Shown one piece after another: positions 17,912 to 27,098 of a stretch of 64,000 nt of DNA (the stretch's first letter is position 1; each line of letters starts with the position of its first letter). A program made the position numbers and the translations under genes. The DNA comes from an uncultured Euryhalocaulis sp. (GTDB taxonomy: Bacteria > Pseudomonadota > Alphaproteobacteria > Caulobacterales > Maricaulaceae), in contig CAJXKJ010000003.1 of assembly GCA_913055605.1 (NCBI GenBank), forward strand, positions 1 to 64,000, given 5' to 3'. The notes under the pieces were generated by a model, which did not search any database, was not told the origin of the DNA, and saw nothing but the letters and a program-made list of their open reading frames with translations.

Positions 17912-18907
17912 CTACCGGGCCTCGTAGACCACCGGCGCCGGGCCGATGGCGACCGGGCCCAGCCGGGTGTCGCCGCCGCGGAAGGTGAAGGGCAGGATCA
18001 TCCGGTCCTGATCGTCGCGCGGGAAGAAGGTGGAGGCCGCCAGCGCCACATTGGCCTGGCGCGGGTCCAGAACGCCGGAGCCCGCGAGCGCGCCCAGAAA
18101 GCTCGCCGCGTCCGCCACCGCCACGTCGAACGTGCCGCGCAGGCGGCCGTCGGCGTCGACGCCGAGCGCGCCTTCGCCGCTGAGTTCGGCGGCGCCCCAT
18201 TCCAGATGCGCGGCGCTGATCGTCAGATCGCCGGCGTCCTCAAGCCCCGCGCCTCCGGCGGCGAGGACCGCCAGGCCCTCTTCCTGCGCCAGCAGGTCCA
18301 GCGCCAGGACCTGGATTTCGCCGCCGAACGCGTCACGGGCGTCGCCGAACGCGCCCTCGGCGATCTGCGCGCCGCGGCTTTCGAACTGCACGCGCCAGAC
18401 GCCGTTTTCCAGATCGCCCTGGGCGAAGACGGATTCGGCGGCGCGCAGCGGCGCGGTGGCCGCGCCGATGGCGACGTCCGTCGCCTCCGCATAGAAATGC
18501 CGGACGATGCCGCCGTCGGTGTCGAGCAAGAGACTGCTCTGCGTCGCGGCGAGGTCCACCATTTCCCCGTCCGCCAGCGCGATGCGCACGGCGCTTTGCG
18601 GCCGCACGGTCCATTCGGTGAAGTCCCATGGCGCGGCGGCGGCGATCACCAGCTCGTCGGCCAGGAATTCCCACCCGCCCTGCGCGGGCGGGGCGGCGAC
18701 GTCCAGCCCGCTCATGACGATGGTGTGGGGGCCGGGAAAACCCTCCACGGCCAGGCCGATGCGAGAGACCTCCCAGCCTTCGGCCTCGCGCGCCTCGGCC
18801 CAGTCGTCGGTCTCGGCGCGGATGCGTTCGGCGGCGAAGAACCAGTAGCCCGCATAGAGGCCGGCCGCGACGAGAACCAGAAGGATCAGTCCGAGGAGGA
18901 ATCGCAT
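17912..18907 (-). CDS. DUF2125 family membrane-anchored protein
   Basis: A 331-residue protein with one N-terminal membrane anchor (MRFLLGLILLVLVAAGLYAGYWFF) and a large periplasmic beta-rich domain: GWEVSRIGLAVEGFPGPHTIVMSGLDV, then repeated short strands such as LDLLAQEEGLAVLAAG and FDVAVADAASFLGALAGSG. The pattern matches DUF2125, whose function is unknown. It overlaps the plsC 3' end by 22 bases and is probably co-transcribed with it. Confidence 0.8.
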   Translation of the reverse strand: MRFLLGLILLVLVAAGLYAGYWFFAAERIRAETDDWAEAREAEGWEVSRIGLAVEGFPGPHTIVMSGLDVAAPPAQGGWEFLADELVIAAAAPWDFTEWTVRPQSAVRIALADGEMVDLAATQSSLLLDTDGGIVRHFYAEATDVAIGAATAPLRAAESVFAQGDLENGVWRVQFESRGAQIAEGAFGDARDAFGGEIQVLALDLLAQEEGLAVLAAGGAGLEDAGDLTISAAHLEWGAAELSGEGALGVDADGRLRGTFDVAVADAASFLGALAGSGVLDPRQANVALAASTFFPRDDQDRMILPFTFRGGDTRLGPVAIGPAPVVYEAR

Positions 18908-19617
18908 CGTTCGGTCTCCAGCAGGCGGGCGGAGGCGGACTCTATCCGCTCCTCAAGCAGGATCATAAACGCATCGCGCTTCATCCCGGGGGGAATGGGC
19001 TCCAGAACCTCGACGACAATATGACCCGGCCGGGGAGCGAATCCCGATTGCGGCCAGGTCAGGCCCGAATTCAGCGCGACGGGCACGCAGGGCACGCCCA
19101 TCACCGAGTACAGCCCCGCCGCGCCGGGCTTGTACTCCACGCGCTCGCCCGGCGCGGTGCGCGTACCCTCCGGGAAGATCAGGATCTGGCGGCCCTCGGC
19201 GGCGCGCGCCTTGGCCTGGCCCAGCATGTCGCGCATCGCCTTTGACGCCGCCCCGCGGTCCACCACGATGTTCTTCAGCTTCTTCGCCCACCAGCCATAG
19301 ATCGGGATGTAGGTGAGCTCCTTCTTCAGCACGATGGCCGGGTCGGGCAGGAACACCCAGGGCGCGATCGTGTCGAACATCGACTGGTGCTTGGAGGCGA
19401 TCAGCGCCCCGCCCGCGGGCAGGTTCTGCGCCCCGCGCAACTCCCACGTCACGCCGGCGATGGCGCGCAGGGCCCACATCGTGCCGCCCAGCCAGACGCC
19501 ATAGGCCCGGCGCGCCCAGGCGCGCGGGCCGAGCAGGGTCGGCAGGAAGACGATCCCGAGGACGAGCGTCTGCAGCACCGTCCACGCGGCGAACGCAGCC
19601 TGGCGAAGACCGGTCAT
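18886..19617 (-). CDS. plsC: 1-acyl-sn-glycerol-3-phosphate acyltransferase
   Basis: Transfers an acyl chain to lysophosphatidate in membrane phospholipid synthesis. The HX4D motif is present as H77-QSMF-D82 in SKHQSMFDT, followed by the FPEGTRT block near residue 150 and the substrate region VPCVPVALNSG. N-terminal hydrophobic segments (TVLQTLVLGIVFLPTLLG and near 46-56) fit membrane association. At 243 residues the length is usual. It starts in ATGA overlap with the DUF218 gene. Confidence 0.93.
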   Translation of the reverse strand: MTGLRQAAFAAWTVLQTLVLGIVFLPTLLGPRAWARRAYGVWLGGTMWALRAIAGVTWELRGAQNLPAGGALIASKHQSMFDTIAPWVFLPDPAIVLKKELTYIPIYGWWAKKLKNIVVDRGAASKAMRDMLGQAKARAAEGRQILIFPEGTRTAPGERVEYKPGAAGLYSVMGVPCVPVALNSGLTWPQSGFAPRPGHIVVEVLEPIPPGMKRDAFMILLEERIESASARLLETERCDSSSD

Positions 19618-20180
19618 CCGGGCAGGCCGCGCAGCCTCAGAACCGCCTCCCGGCCCAGAATGACCAGAAGCTTGGCGTACTCCACCGCGGTGCGGCGCAG
19701 GCCCGGCTCGCTCCAGTCCCCGACCGGATAGGGCACGAAGGTGACCCCGGGCGAGGCGCGCTGAAGCTCCAGCCGCGCGCGCGGCATGTGATAGGCGTGG
19801 GTGACCAGCAGGATGCGCCGATAGCCGTTCTCGCGCGCCCAGATCGCGGTCTCGCGCGCATTGCCGGCGGTGTCGTCCGCCACCCGGTCGAAATCGACGC
19901 AGCAGTCGAAACGCGTCGCGTCCGCCGGGGCCATGGCGCGGATGTCCTCCGCCGTGGTGCCGGCGAACACGCCGGAGATCAGCAGGCGCTCGCCGCGATC
20001 CTCCTCCAGCAGGCGCAGGGCCGTCTCCACGCGCTGTCCCTGACCGCCGGTCAGCGCGACGATGGCGTCGGCGCGGGCCTGCGGGTCGGCGTTCATGCCG
20101 GCCACGGCCAGGATATAGACGATGTAGCCGATCCCGAGCGCCACAAGGACGAACGAGACAAGCCAGCGCAGGAATGTCAT
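19614..20180 (-). CDS. DUF218/YdcF-like membrane-anchored protein
   Basis: A 188-residue protein with one N-terminal membrane segment (RWLVSFVLVALGIGYIVYILAVAG) and a DUF218 domain: ADAIVALTGGQGQRVETALRLLEE, RLLISGVFAGTT, NARETAIWARENGYRRILLVTHAYHMPRA. The HAYHMPRA end is characteristic. Family members include envelope proteins such as SanA and YdcF with poorly defined roles. ATG 20180 shares its A with the ftsX stop (TGATG), placing it in the ftsEX-plsC unit. Confidence 0.85.
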   Translation of the reverse strand: MTFLRWLVSFVLVALGIGYIVYILAVAGMNADPQARADAIVALTGGQGQRVETALRLLEEDRGERLLISGVFAGTTAEDIRAMAPADATRFDCCVDFDRVADDTAGNARETAIWARENGYRRILLVTHAYHMPRARLELQRASPGVTFVPYPVGDWSEPGLRRTAVEYAKLLVILGREAVLRLRGLPG

Positions 20181-21085
20181 CACGCCTTCCGCCCCAGTTC
20201 GGCGATAACCGTCGTCCAGGCGGTCACCGCGCCGATCAGCGCCGCCGCCGCCGGCGCCGCGCACAGCACCAGCGCCTCCTCCCATCCCGGCGCGGGGGCT
20301 GCGACCAGCCCGCCCGTCCGGATCACGCCCAGATATAGCGCGCCCAGCGCGCCGCCCGCCAGCGCCGCGCCCGCCGCGCCGGCCAGCAATCCCATCAGGC
20401 CGAAGCGCCGCAGGAACAGGAAGGCGATCAGCCGGTCGGAGGCGCCGGCCACGCGGAGGGCCTCGATCACCTCCCGCCGGGCGGCGAGGCCCGCCTGCGC
20501 CGCGAAGACCGACACCGCGCCGGCGGCGCCGGCCAGCAGCGCCACGACGGCCAGCGACAGGCCCTGCGCCGCGCGGCCGGCGCGGGCGATGTCGGCCTCC
20601 CACCGGCTGTGGTCGTCGATCACCGCCACGATCCCCTCGGCGGCGAGCGCGGCCTCCATGGCCTCGATCTGCGGCGGGGCGTCCGGGTCCAGCGTCAGGG
20701 CGATCAGGCGCGGGGCCGGCAGTTCGTCGGGCAAATCGCTGCCGAACCAGGGGGCGAGCAGCGCCTCGGATTCGCTGGCCGGCAAGACGCGGGCCTCGGC
20801 CACGCCGTCCAGACGGGACAGGAGGTCTGCGGCGGCGTCCGCGTCCGTGTCGGCCGCCTCGGCGCTGTCGCTGACGATCTGGGCGGTGGCGGAGGATTCC
20901 AGCGCCGCGGTCCATTCGTCCGCCGCGCGCCAGGCCGTGCGGGCGGCCAGCCCCGCCAGACAGGCGAGGAAGACCAGGATCGCCACCACGAAGAAGAGCG
21001 GGGCGTCGCGCCGCCGGTCCGGCGGGATCAGCGGGCCGGGCTTTGGCGGGCGGTCCAGGCCGTGGGCGGATTGGGTCTCGCTCAC
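20180..21085 (-). CDS. ftsX: Cell division protein FtsX
   Basis: Permease-like partner of FtsE that controls peptidoglycan hydrolases at the division site. It has 301 residues, an N-terminal membrane segment (APLFFVVAILVFLACLAGLAARTAWRA), a periplasmic domain with a long LTLDPDAPPQIEAMEAALAAEG part, and three C-terminal membrane segments within an FtsX/MacB-like fold (REVIEALRVAGASDRLIAFLFLRRFGLMG). The start is GTG 21085, overlapping the ftsE stop by GTGA. Confidence 0.9.
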   Translation of the reverse strand: MSETQSAHGLDRPPKPGPLIPPDRRRDAPLFFVVAILVFLACLAGLAARTAWRAADEWTAALESSATAQIVSDSAEAADTDADAAADLLSRLDGVAEARVLPASESEALLAPWFGSDLPDELPAPRLIALTLDPDAPPQIEAMEAALAAEGIVAVIDDHSRWEADIARAGRAAQGLSLAVVALLAGAAGAVSVFAAQAGLAARREVIEALRVAGASDRLIAFLFLRRFGLMGLLAGAAGAALAGGALGALYLGVIRTGGLVAAPAPGWEEALVLCAAPAAAALIGAVTAWTTVIAELGRKA

Positions 21086-21792
21086 AGGCTGGACAGCCGG
21101 CTGATCCGGCCCTCGTTCAGCGTCAGGATCGGGGCGTTGAAGCTGCGCACCAGGCCCAGATCGTGGGTGGCGATGACGACCGTCGCGCCGAGGCGGTTCA
21201 GCTCCACAAACAGGCGCATCAGGCGGCGCGCCATGTCGGGGTCGACATTGCCGGTCGGTTCGTCGGCGATCAGCAAATCCGGCTTTCCCACCACCGCGCG
21301 GGCGATAGCGGCGCGCTGCTGCTCCCCGCCCGACAAAGTGGGGGGGCGGGCCTCCACATGGTCGCCGAGCCCGACCCAGGCCAGCAGCTCGCGCACGTCG
21401 TCCTCATAGTCGCGGCGCTTCTGGCCCGACACGCGCAGCGGCAGGGCCACATTCTCGAACACCGACAGATGGTCGAGCAGGCGGAATTCCTGGAACACTA
21501 CGCCGATGCGGCGGCGGATGGAGGGCGCCTCGGCGCGGCTCAGGGCCTTGGTGTCCGCGCCGAACAGGCGCACCGTGCCGGTCGACGGCGTGCGCGCCAG
21601 ATAGATGAGGCGGAGCAGGGAGGTCTTGCCGGCGCCCGACGGCCCGGTGAGGAAATGGAAAGACCCCTTTGGCAGACTGAAGTCGAGGTCCGTGAGGACC
21701 TCCGGCCCCTCGCGATAGCGGAGGCCCGCGCGTTCGAACCGGACGACCGACGGTTCCGGACGCCGGGAAGCGGAGTCAGCTCCGTTTGGCAT
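21082..21792 (-). CDS. ftsE: Cell division ATP-binding protein FtsE
   Basis: ABC ATPase partner of FtsX, 236 residues. Walker A is GPSGAGKTS at 50-58, the signature is LSGGEQQRAAIARAVV, Walker B is LLIADEPTGNVD, and the switch His lies in VIATHD. The order FtsE-FtsX and the coupling identify it among small ABC proteins. ATG 21792 gives a short leader before VVRFERAGLRY. A GTTAAC lies in the ~50-base divergent promoter region shared with the zinc-finger gene. Confidence 0.95.
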   Translation of the reverse strand: MPNGADSASRRPEPSVVRFERAGLRYREGPEVLTDLDFSLPKGSFHFLTGPSGAGKTSLLRLIYLARTPSTGTVRLFGADTKALSRAEAPSIRRRIGVVFQEFRLLDHLSVFENVALPLRVSGQKRRDYEDDVRELLAWVGLGDHVEARPPTLSGGEQQRAAIARAVVGKPDLLIADEPTGNVDPDMARRLMRLFVELNRLGATVVIATHDLGLVRSFNAPILTLNEGRISRLSSL

Positions 21793-21846
21793 CGCAGGAA
21801 TCGTTAACCCCGGGTGGTGTAGGCGAAGCGTGAAGAGATTCGCTCC

Positions 21847-22689
21847 ATGATACTGAGCTGTCCCGCCTGTTCCACGCGTTATTCCGTGCCCGACGAAGCG
21901 TTCGGCGCCAAGGGGCGGACCGTGCGCTGCGCCCAGTGCGCCCATTCCTGGCATGTCGACGCGCCGGAGCCGCCCGAACCCAAGCCCGAGCCGAAACCCA
22001 AACGCCCGCCCCACCGCGCCTATCGCGCCAAGGTGGAGGAACGCAAGCGCAAGCGGCGGCAGGCCATCGCCGCGGGCTCCTGGAGCGCGGTGGCGGCCTG
22101 TCTTCTCGTCATGCTGGGCGCGGTCTGGATGTTCCGGGGCGATATCGTGCGGGCGCTGCCGCAGACCGCCTCGGCCTATGCGCTGACCGGCTCGGACGTG
22201 AACGTCTATGGCCTGACCATCGAGAACCTGGTCAGCGAGCGGACGATGGATGATGGCGAGCCGGCTTTGTCGGTGCGCGCCGATCTGCGCAATATCGACC
22301 GCAAGACGCGGCCCGCGCCGCTGGTGCGGTTCGACCTGCGCGACGAGGCCGGCGAGGCGTTTTTCGCCTGGACCATCGCGCCGGACGCCGAGGAGCTGGC
22401 GCCGGGCGAGACGGTCCCGGTGGCGGCGCTGCTGGTCAATCCGCCGGAACGCGCCGCGGACGTTCTGATGACCCTGACCGAACAGCCGGTCGGGCCTTAT
22501 GCCGAAACCGCCGTTCCGGACGCCGCCGGCCTGCCGGCCGCGGCGCATGGCGAGATCGCACCGATGGACAGCCAGCCCGCGCCTGCGCCGGCCGAAACCT
22601 CCAAAGCGCACGAGACCGACGAATCGCACGCCGGCGGGGCGGCGCACGACGCCCCGGCCTTGCACGGGTCCTCCGCGGCGCATAGCTGA
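21847..22689 (+). CDS. MJ0042-type zinc-ribbon membrane protein (DUF3426-like)
   Basis: A 280-residue protein. Residues 1-38 form an MJ0042 zinc ribbon (MILSCPACSTRYSVPDEAF, CAQCAHSW; cysteines 5, 8, 27, 30). A proline-rich and basic linker follows, then one membrane segment near 75-95 (WSAVAACLLVMLGAVWMFRG), then a DUF3426-like domain (LTIENLVSERTMDDGEPALSVRADLRNI). The last ~70 residues are Ala/His-rich and low-complexity. It is divergent from ftsE and 7 bases from hpt. No defined function is known. Confidence 0.8.
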   Translation: MILSCPACSTRYSVPDEAFGAKGRTVRCAQCAHSWHVDAPEPPEPKPEPKPKRPPHRAYRAKVEERKRKRRQAIAAGSWSAVAACLLVMLGAVWMFRGDIVRALPQTASAYALTGSDVNVYGLTIENLVSERTMDDGEPALSVRADLRNIDRKTRPAPLVRFDLRDEAGEAFFAWTIAPDAEELAPGETVPVAALLVNPPERAADVLMTLTEQPVGPYAETAVPDAAGLPAAAHGEIAPMDSQPAPAPAETSKAHETDESHAGGAAHDAPALHGSSAAHS

Positions 22690-22696
22690 TCGTTTC

Positions 22697-23209
22697 ATGG
22701 ACATTCTGCTGGACGAGGCGGCCATCGCGGCCCGCGTCGAGGCGCTGGCCGATACGCTGGCGCCGAAGCTCGATTCGGACTGGGTGATCGTCGCCCTGAT
22801 GGACGGGGCGCTGCCCTTCGCCGCGGACCTGCTGCGCGCGCTGGCGCGGCGCGGCGTCGACCCGGTGTTCGACGCGATGCGCCTGTCGTCTTACGGCGAC
22901 GAAACGAAATCCAGCGGCACGGTGCGGATGCTGTCCGACGTGTCGCGCCCGGTGGCGGGGCGGCGCTGCCTGCTGATCGACGATATCTGCGAGACCGGCG
23001 GGTCGCTCGCCTTCGCGCGCCAGCGCCTGATCGATTCGGCGGCGGCGGAGGTGGCGATTGCGGTGTTCGCGCTGAAACCCGTCGAAGGGGCGTCGGTGAC
23101 GCCCGATTACTGGGCCTGGGACTGTCCGCCGGACCGGTTCGTCATCGGATACGGCATGGATCATGGCGGGCGGCGGCGCGGCCTGCCGCATGTCGCCGCG
23201 CTGGACTGA
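22697..23209 (+). CDS. hpt: Hypoxanthine-type phosphoribosyltransferase
   Basis: Purine salvage phosphoribosyltransferase of 170 residues. The PRPP motif LLIDDICETGGSLAFARQRL lies at residues 95-114, with VIVALMDGALPFAADLLRAL as the N-terminal pyrophosphate-binding loop and PDYWAWDCPPDRFVIGYGMD as the hood end. Hpt is likelier than Gpt because of this layout, but the base specificity cannot be proven. ATG 22697 is preferred over upstream frames inside the previous gene. Confidence 0.85.
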   Translation: MDILLDEAAIAARVEALADTLAPKLDSDWVIVALMDGALPFAADLLRALARRGVDPVFDAMRLSSYGDETKSSGTVRMLSDVSRPVAGRRCLLIDDICETGGSLAFARQRLIDSAAAEVAIAVFALKPVEGASVTPDYWAWDCPPDRFVIGYGMDHGGRRRGLPHVAALD

Positions 23210-23221
23210 TTTCGGAGCCGC

Positions 23222-25957
23222 CTAGAACCGCTCCAGCAGGCGGCGCAGATAATCCAGCTCCATCGCCGGGCGGCGGCGTTCGCCGGAGCGGCGGCGCAAT
23301 TCGTCCAGAATCTCGCGAGCGCGCTTGCGCTCCATCTCGTCGGGGACCGAGACATTGTCGCCCGGCCCGGCAATGCCGCCGGCGGTGCGCCCGAGCGGAT
23401 CGACCACCGCGCGCCCTTCGCCCTGGCCGTCCTCGCCCTCCTGCGCCATTTCGCTCGCCAGCTGGCGCGCGCCGTCGCGCAGCGCCTGCAGCGCCTCTTC
23501 CTGCGCCGCCAGCGCGCCCTGTCCGTCGCCCTGGCGCAGGGCGTTTTCCGCCTCCCGCATCGCGCGGCGGGCCTGTTCCAGAAGCTGGTTGGCGTCGCCA
23601 TTGTCCGGCGCGTCGCCCGGATCGCCGCCGGCCGCCCCGCCGCGCGCGCCGTCGCCCATCTGGCTGTCCAGCTGGTCCAGCCGGTCGGCCAGGCCGCCCT
23701 GGCGCCCGGCGAGGTCGGACGGATTGATGCCCTGACGGCCGCCCGGACCGCCGGGCTGGCCTTGCTGGGCGCTGTTGTTTCCGCCGGGCTGGCCGGCATT
23801 GCCCTGTTGGCCCTGTTGGCCCTGCTGGCCGCCGGGCTGGCCGTTCTGGCCCTGTTGCGACTGGCCTTGTTGACCGCCGGGCTGCATGCCGCCGGGCTGT
23901 CCGGCGCCCTGCTGGCCCTGCTGGCTCTGGTCGCCGGGCTCTCCCCCCTGTTCGCCGCCGCCTTCCTGCAGCGTGTCGTCCATGAGGGACCGCTGGTCGC
24001 CGATCATGTCCGACAACTCGTTCAGCGCGTCCTGCATGGCCTGGCTGGCGGGCGAGTTCTGCTGCTGGCCGCCGCCGCCCCCGCCCATCTGGATCTGCAT
24101 TTCCATGTTCTGCAGAAGCTCGGTCAGGGCGGCCAAAGCGGCGCGCGCGCCGGCCTCGTCGCCGAGCTCGGAGGCCTCGCGGATGGCGTCCAGAAGCTCC
24201 TGGATGCCGTCCATGTTCATGCCTTCCATGCCCTGCATGCCTTGCTGCTGCTCGGCCTGGCTGACGCGGCCTTCCTCGATCGCCTCGCGGGCGAGCGCCT
24301 CCAGATAGCGGTTCATCGCCTCCTGGAAGGCGTCGAACAGTTCGGCCAGCTCGTCGGCGTCCGCGCCGCGGGCCAGCGCCTCAAGCAGCGCGCGCTCTGC
24401 CGCTTTCAGCGCCGCCTCGGCGTCGGCCAGATCGCCCATCTCCACGCGCAGGGCGATGCGCCAGAGCTGGGGCGGCACGTCGGTCAGGTCGTCCTGCCCG
24501 CGCGCCTGCTGGACTTCGGTGCGCGCCTCGGCCAGGCCCAGATAGACGGCGTAGTCGCTGAAATAGCGGTCGCCGCCCAGCAGCGTGGCGGTCAGCATGT
24601 CGGCGGTGCGGCGCACGCCGTCCGGCGCGCGCTCGATCCGGCGCTCGGGATGGTCCTCGGCGAATTCGGGCTGCAGCCGCGCCTCGTCCGAGGTCATGGC
24701 GGGCAGGTCCGGCATCGCTGCGTATTCGGAGGTGTCGTTCATCAGGATGCGGCGCTGCTCCACCACCGCCTTGGCGAGCGGAGACAGGAAGATGCGCTGC
24801 GGGATGCGGGCCGAGACGGTCTCGCTGACCGCCTGCTGGTCCAGCGCGTCGGCGGCCAGCAGATGCATGTTCACGCGCGTGCCGGCCCAGCGGTGCTCGG
24901 TCAGGTCCAGAGAGGGCTCGCCCTCGATCTCCCGCGACGCGCCGGCGAGGTCCAGCGGCACGACATCGGTCTCGCCCTCATGCTCCAGCACCAGCGCCAT
25001 CCGGGTGACGCCGTAATCGTCGGCGGCGGCGTAGGCGAATTTCAGCTCGGTCTCTTCGGGCTCGGGGACCGCGGTGAAGGCGACAGACGGCGGGCTGTCG
25101 GGGCTGGCCACGATGGTCCAGCTGCCGCCGCGGCGCACGGTCAGCTCCGCGTCGCTGTCCAGGACGGCCTTGGCCTCATGGACCTCGTCCTCCAGCGCCT
25201 CGAAAGCCAGGCGTTCGCGCCCGTCCTCGTCGCGCAGCCGCGCGGCGGGCGGGCGGCGCACGCCGGACACGCGCACGGTCAGTTCGGAGCCGGCGGGCAC
25301 GCGATAGATGTCCGCGCCGTCCTCCCGCTCGGTCAGGAAGACCGGCGGCGCGCCGGTATAGACCGGCGGCTCGATCCAGGCGTCGACCAGCGGCTCCACA
25401 CTGCCGCCGGCCAGGATGCCCGGCAGGAAGGCGTCGGCGATGCGGACCGGCCCCTGGCCGCCCGCGTATCCGACGCCCAGCAGCAGCGCGACGGCGACGC
25501 CCGCGCGCACCGCATAGCGGTCGCGCGCGGCCAGCGCGGCGTGCGGCTGGCGCGCCTTGGCGGCGTTGGCGCGCTCGGCCATGCGGGCCATGTGGGCGCG
25601 CCACAAATCCAGATCGGCGCGCATCGCGGCGGGCTGGTCGGTCAGCGCCTCGAAGGGGCGGCCCTCCAGCGCCGAATCCTGTTCGATCCGGCGCAGCGTC
25701 GCCTCCAGCGACACCGGGCGCGAGCGGCGCAGCGACAGAACGGCCATCGCGGCCCCGCCGGCCAGCGCCGCGAACAGCGCGATCAACCGCCAGGGATCGC
25801 CGAACGCCTCCCAGACGCCAAACAGAGCGAGGGTGATAAAGGCCAGCAGGAACACCGCGCCCGGCAGAAGTGCGGGCGCCCAGCGCTCCCATTCCAGGGC
25901 GGCGCGCGCCCGGGCGCGGACACGCGCGAAACGGGCCTGCGGATCACTGGACCTCAT
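23222..25957 (-). CDS. DUF4175 / TIGR02302 family membrane protein
   Basis: A 911-residue protein of the alphaproteobacterial TIGR02302 (DUF4175) family. Two N-terminal membrane segments (ALLPGAVFLLAFITLALFGV and RLIALFAALAGGAAMAVLS) and a third near 152-166 precede a large domain with LPGILAGGSVEPLVDAWIEPPVYTGAPPVFL. Residues ~555-810 are low-complexity and rich in Gln, Gly and Pro (QQGQQGQQGN), and the C-terminus is charged and helical (DEMERKRAREILDELRRRSGE). The function is unknown; the family is often found near lysA and LptM-like genes. Confidence 0.85.
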   Translation of the reverse strand: MRSSDPQARFARVRARARAALEWERWAPALLPGAVFLLAFITLALFGVWEAFGDPWRLIALFAALAGGAAMAVLSLRRSRPVSLEATLRRIEQDSALEGRPFEALTDQPAAMRADLDLWRAHMARMAERANAAKARQPHAALAARDRYAVRAGVAVALLLGVGYAGGQGPVRIADAFLPGILAGGSVEPLVDAWIEPPVYTGAPPVFLTEREDGADIYRVPAGSELTVRVSGVRRPPAARLRDEDGRERLAFEALEDEVHEAKAVLDSDAELTVRRGGSWTIVASPDSPPSVAFTAVPEPEETELKFAYAAADDYGVTRMALVLEHEGETDVVPLDLAGASREIEGEPSLDLTEHRWAGTRVNMHLLAADALDQQAVSETVSARIPQRIFLSPLAKAVVEQRRILMNDTSEYAAMPDLPAMTSDEARLQPEFAEDHPERRIERAPDGVRRTADMLTATLLGGDRYFSDYAVYLGLAEARTEVQQARGQDDLTDVPPQLWRIALRVEMGDLADAEAALKAAERALLEALARGADADELAELFDAFQEAMNRYLEALAREAIEEGRVSQAEQQQGMQGMEGMNMDGIQELLDAIREASELGDEAGARAALAALTELLQNMEMQIQMGGGGGGQQQNSPASQAMQDALNELSDMIGDQRSLMDDTLQEGGGEQGGEPGDQSQQGQQGAGQPGGMQPGGQQGQSQQGQNGQPGGQQGQQGQQGNAGQPGGNNSAQQGQPGGPGGRQGINPSDLAGRQGGLADRLDQLDSQMGDGARGGAAGGDPGDAPDNGDANQLLEQARRAMREAENALRQGDGQGALAAQEEALQALRDGARQLASEMAQEGEDGQGEGRAVVDPLGRTAGGIAGPGDNVSVPDEMERKRAREILDELRRRSGERRRPAMELDYLRRLLERF

Positions 25958-26016
25958 GACGGACAGACTATCAGGCTTTCGCCCGGCCCGTGCACGTCAA
26001 TTTCATGTGCGGTGGG

Positions 26017-26328
26017 TCAGTCCTGTGCGGAGGTCTGGGCCGCAGCGGGGGCGGGCGCGGGCGCAGGGACGGGCGCCGCCGCCGGGACAGCGGTCGCCGG
26101 GCGTTCGCACGGGCCGGGCTCGCAGGCCACCGTTTCGGGAAACGGGTCTGGCAGGACGCCGGCGCGCGGATAGGGCTGGGGCACGACCGGCGGCCGGTCG
26201 GTGGAGCCGAACAGCGGCGGGGCGGGGCTGGGCGCCCCGCGAACCCCGCAGCCCGCGGCGGCGAGCGCGGCGAGAATTACGGCGAAGCGTGTCGCGTTTC
26301 TGGCGGCGTTTGGGGCGGTTCTGCTCAT
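26017..26328 (-). CDS. lptM: Small LptM-like lipoprotein
   Basis: A 103-residue putative lipoprotein. A signal sequence (RFAVILAALAAAGC) ends in a lipobox-like AAGC around residue 27, directly followed by GCGVRGAPSPAPP. The GCG(V/L)(R/K)G start of the mature part matches LptM/YifL, which helps mature the LptD LPS translocon. The Ala/Pro tail is low-complexity. LptM-like genes often sit beside DUF4175 genes in alphaproteobacteria, as here. The symbol is a best guess. Confidence 0.6.
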   Translation of the reverse strand: MSRTAPNAARNATRFAVILAALAAAGCGVRGAPSPAPPLFGSTDRPPVVPQPYPRAGVLPDPFPETVACEPGPCERPATAVPAAAPVPAPAPAPAAAQTSAQD

Positions 26329-26372
26329 GCGGCGCGCACTATCGTCCATGCGGCCCGGCAAGGCCAGACGGG

Positions 26373-27098
26373 TCAGCCCGCCGCGCCGCCGTGCAGCAGC
26401 GGGAACAGCAGGCGGGCGTGCTCCAGATCGTCCGGCGTGTCGATATCGATCGCCTTCCAGGCCGGAATCTCGAAGCCGATATAATTGGCGTCGTCCTGCA
26501 GATCGCCGCCGCCGAGCAGGAAATCGCGGGAAAAGATCGTGAAGGCGCCGGTCTCGTACCAGGCCGGCTGCAAATCCTGGCCCCGGATGAAGGCGCCGCC
26601 CGGCGTGCGCGGCGTCAGCCGGCCGTCGTCGGATTTGGCGTACAGCCATTCGGCGGGGACCGGCGCGCGCGCGACCGACAACAGGTTCCGCGACCGGCCG
26701 TGCGCCAGATAGGTCTCATAGGCGTCCGACAGCTCCTGCGCCGCGATCAGCGGCGCGGCGGGGAACAGGATGAAGACGTCGTCGAAGCGGCGGCCCGCCG
26801 CCTCGAAGCGCTGCAGGGTCCAGCGCACCACGGGCAGGATGCCGGTGATGTCGTCGGCGAGATCGGCGGGGCGGGCCAGGCCGGCGTCGGCGCCGTGCGC
26901 CTGCGCGACCGCGCGGATGTCGGCGTCGTCGCTGGAGACATGGATCAGATCGAACAAGCCGCTCTGCCGCGCCGCCGCGATGGGCCAGGCCATGATCGGC
27001 TTGCCGTGGAATTCGACCACCGGCTTGCGCGGGATGCGCTTACTGCCGCCGCGCGCGGGCAGGATTGCGAGCCGGCTCAAATCCGCGGCGCCGGTCAT
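26373..27098 (-). CDS. pseF: Pseudaminic acid cytidylyltransferase
   Basis: Makes CMP-pseudaminic acid from CTP and the nonulosonic acid, last step of the pathway. It has 241 residues. The N-terminal nucleotide motif LAILPARGGSKRIPRKPVVEFHGKPIMAW is intact, with FPAAPLIAAQELSDAYE, QPAWYETGAFTIFSRD and the C-terminal FEIPAWKAIDIDTPDDLEHA, all typical of PseF rather than NeuA. The start overlaps the pseI stop by ATGA. It is the last pse gene of the operon, 45 bases upstream of the LptM-like gene. Confidence 0.93.
   Translation of the reverse strand: MTGAADLSRLAILPARGGSKRIPRKPVVEFHGKPIMAWPIAAARQSGLFDLIHVSSDDADIRAVAQAHGADAGLARPADLADDITGILPVVRWTLQRFEAAGRRFDDVFILFPAAPLIAAQELSDAYETYLAHGRSRNLLSVARAPVPAEWLYAKSDDGRLTPRTPGGAFIRGQDLQPAWYETGAFTIFSRDFLLGGGDLQDDANYIGFEIPAWKAIDIDTPDDLEHARLLFPLLHGGAAG

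Noticed and set aside
23700-23960. Repetitive region that might be a CRISPR array
   Set aside because: The repeats are short, codon-phased and encode Gly/Gln-rich protein without unique spacers.
23762-26173. 803-residue plus-strand open frame opposite DUF4175
   Set aside because: It mirrors the coding frame of the DUF4175 gene, with His/Gln/Arg-rich composition and no domain.
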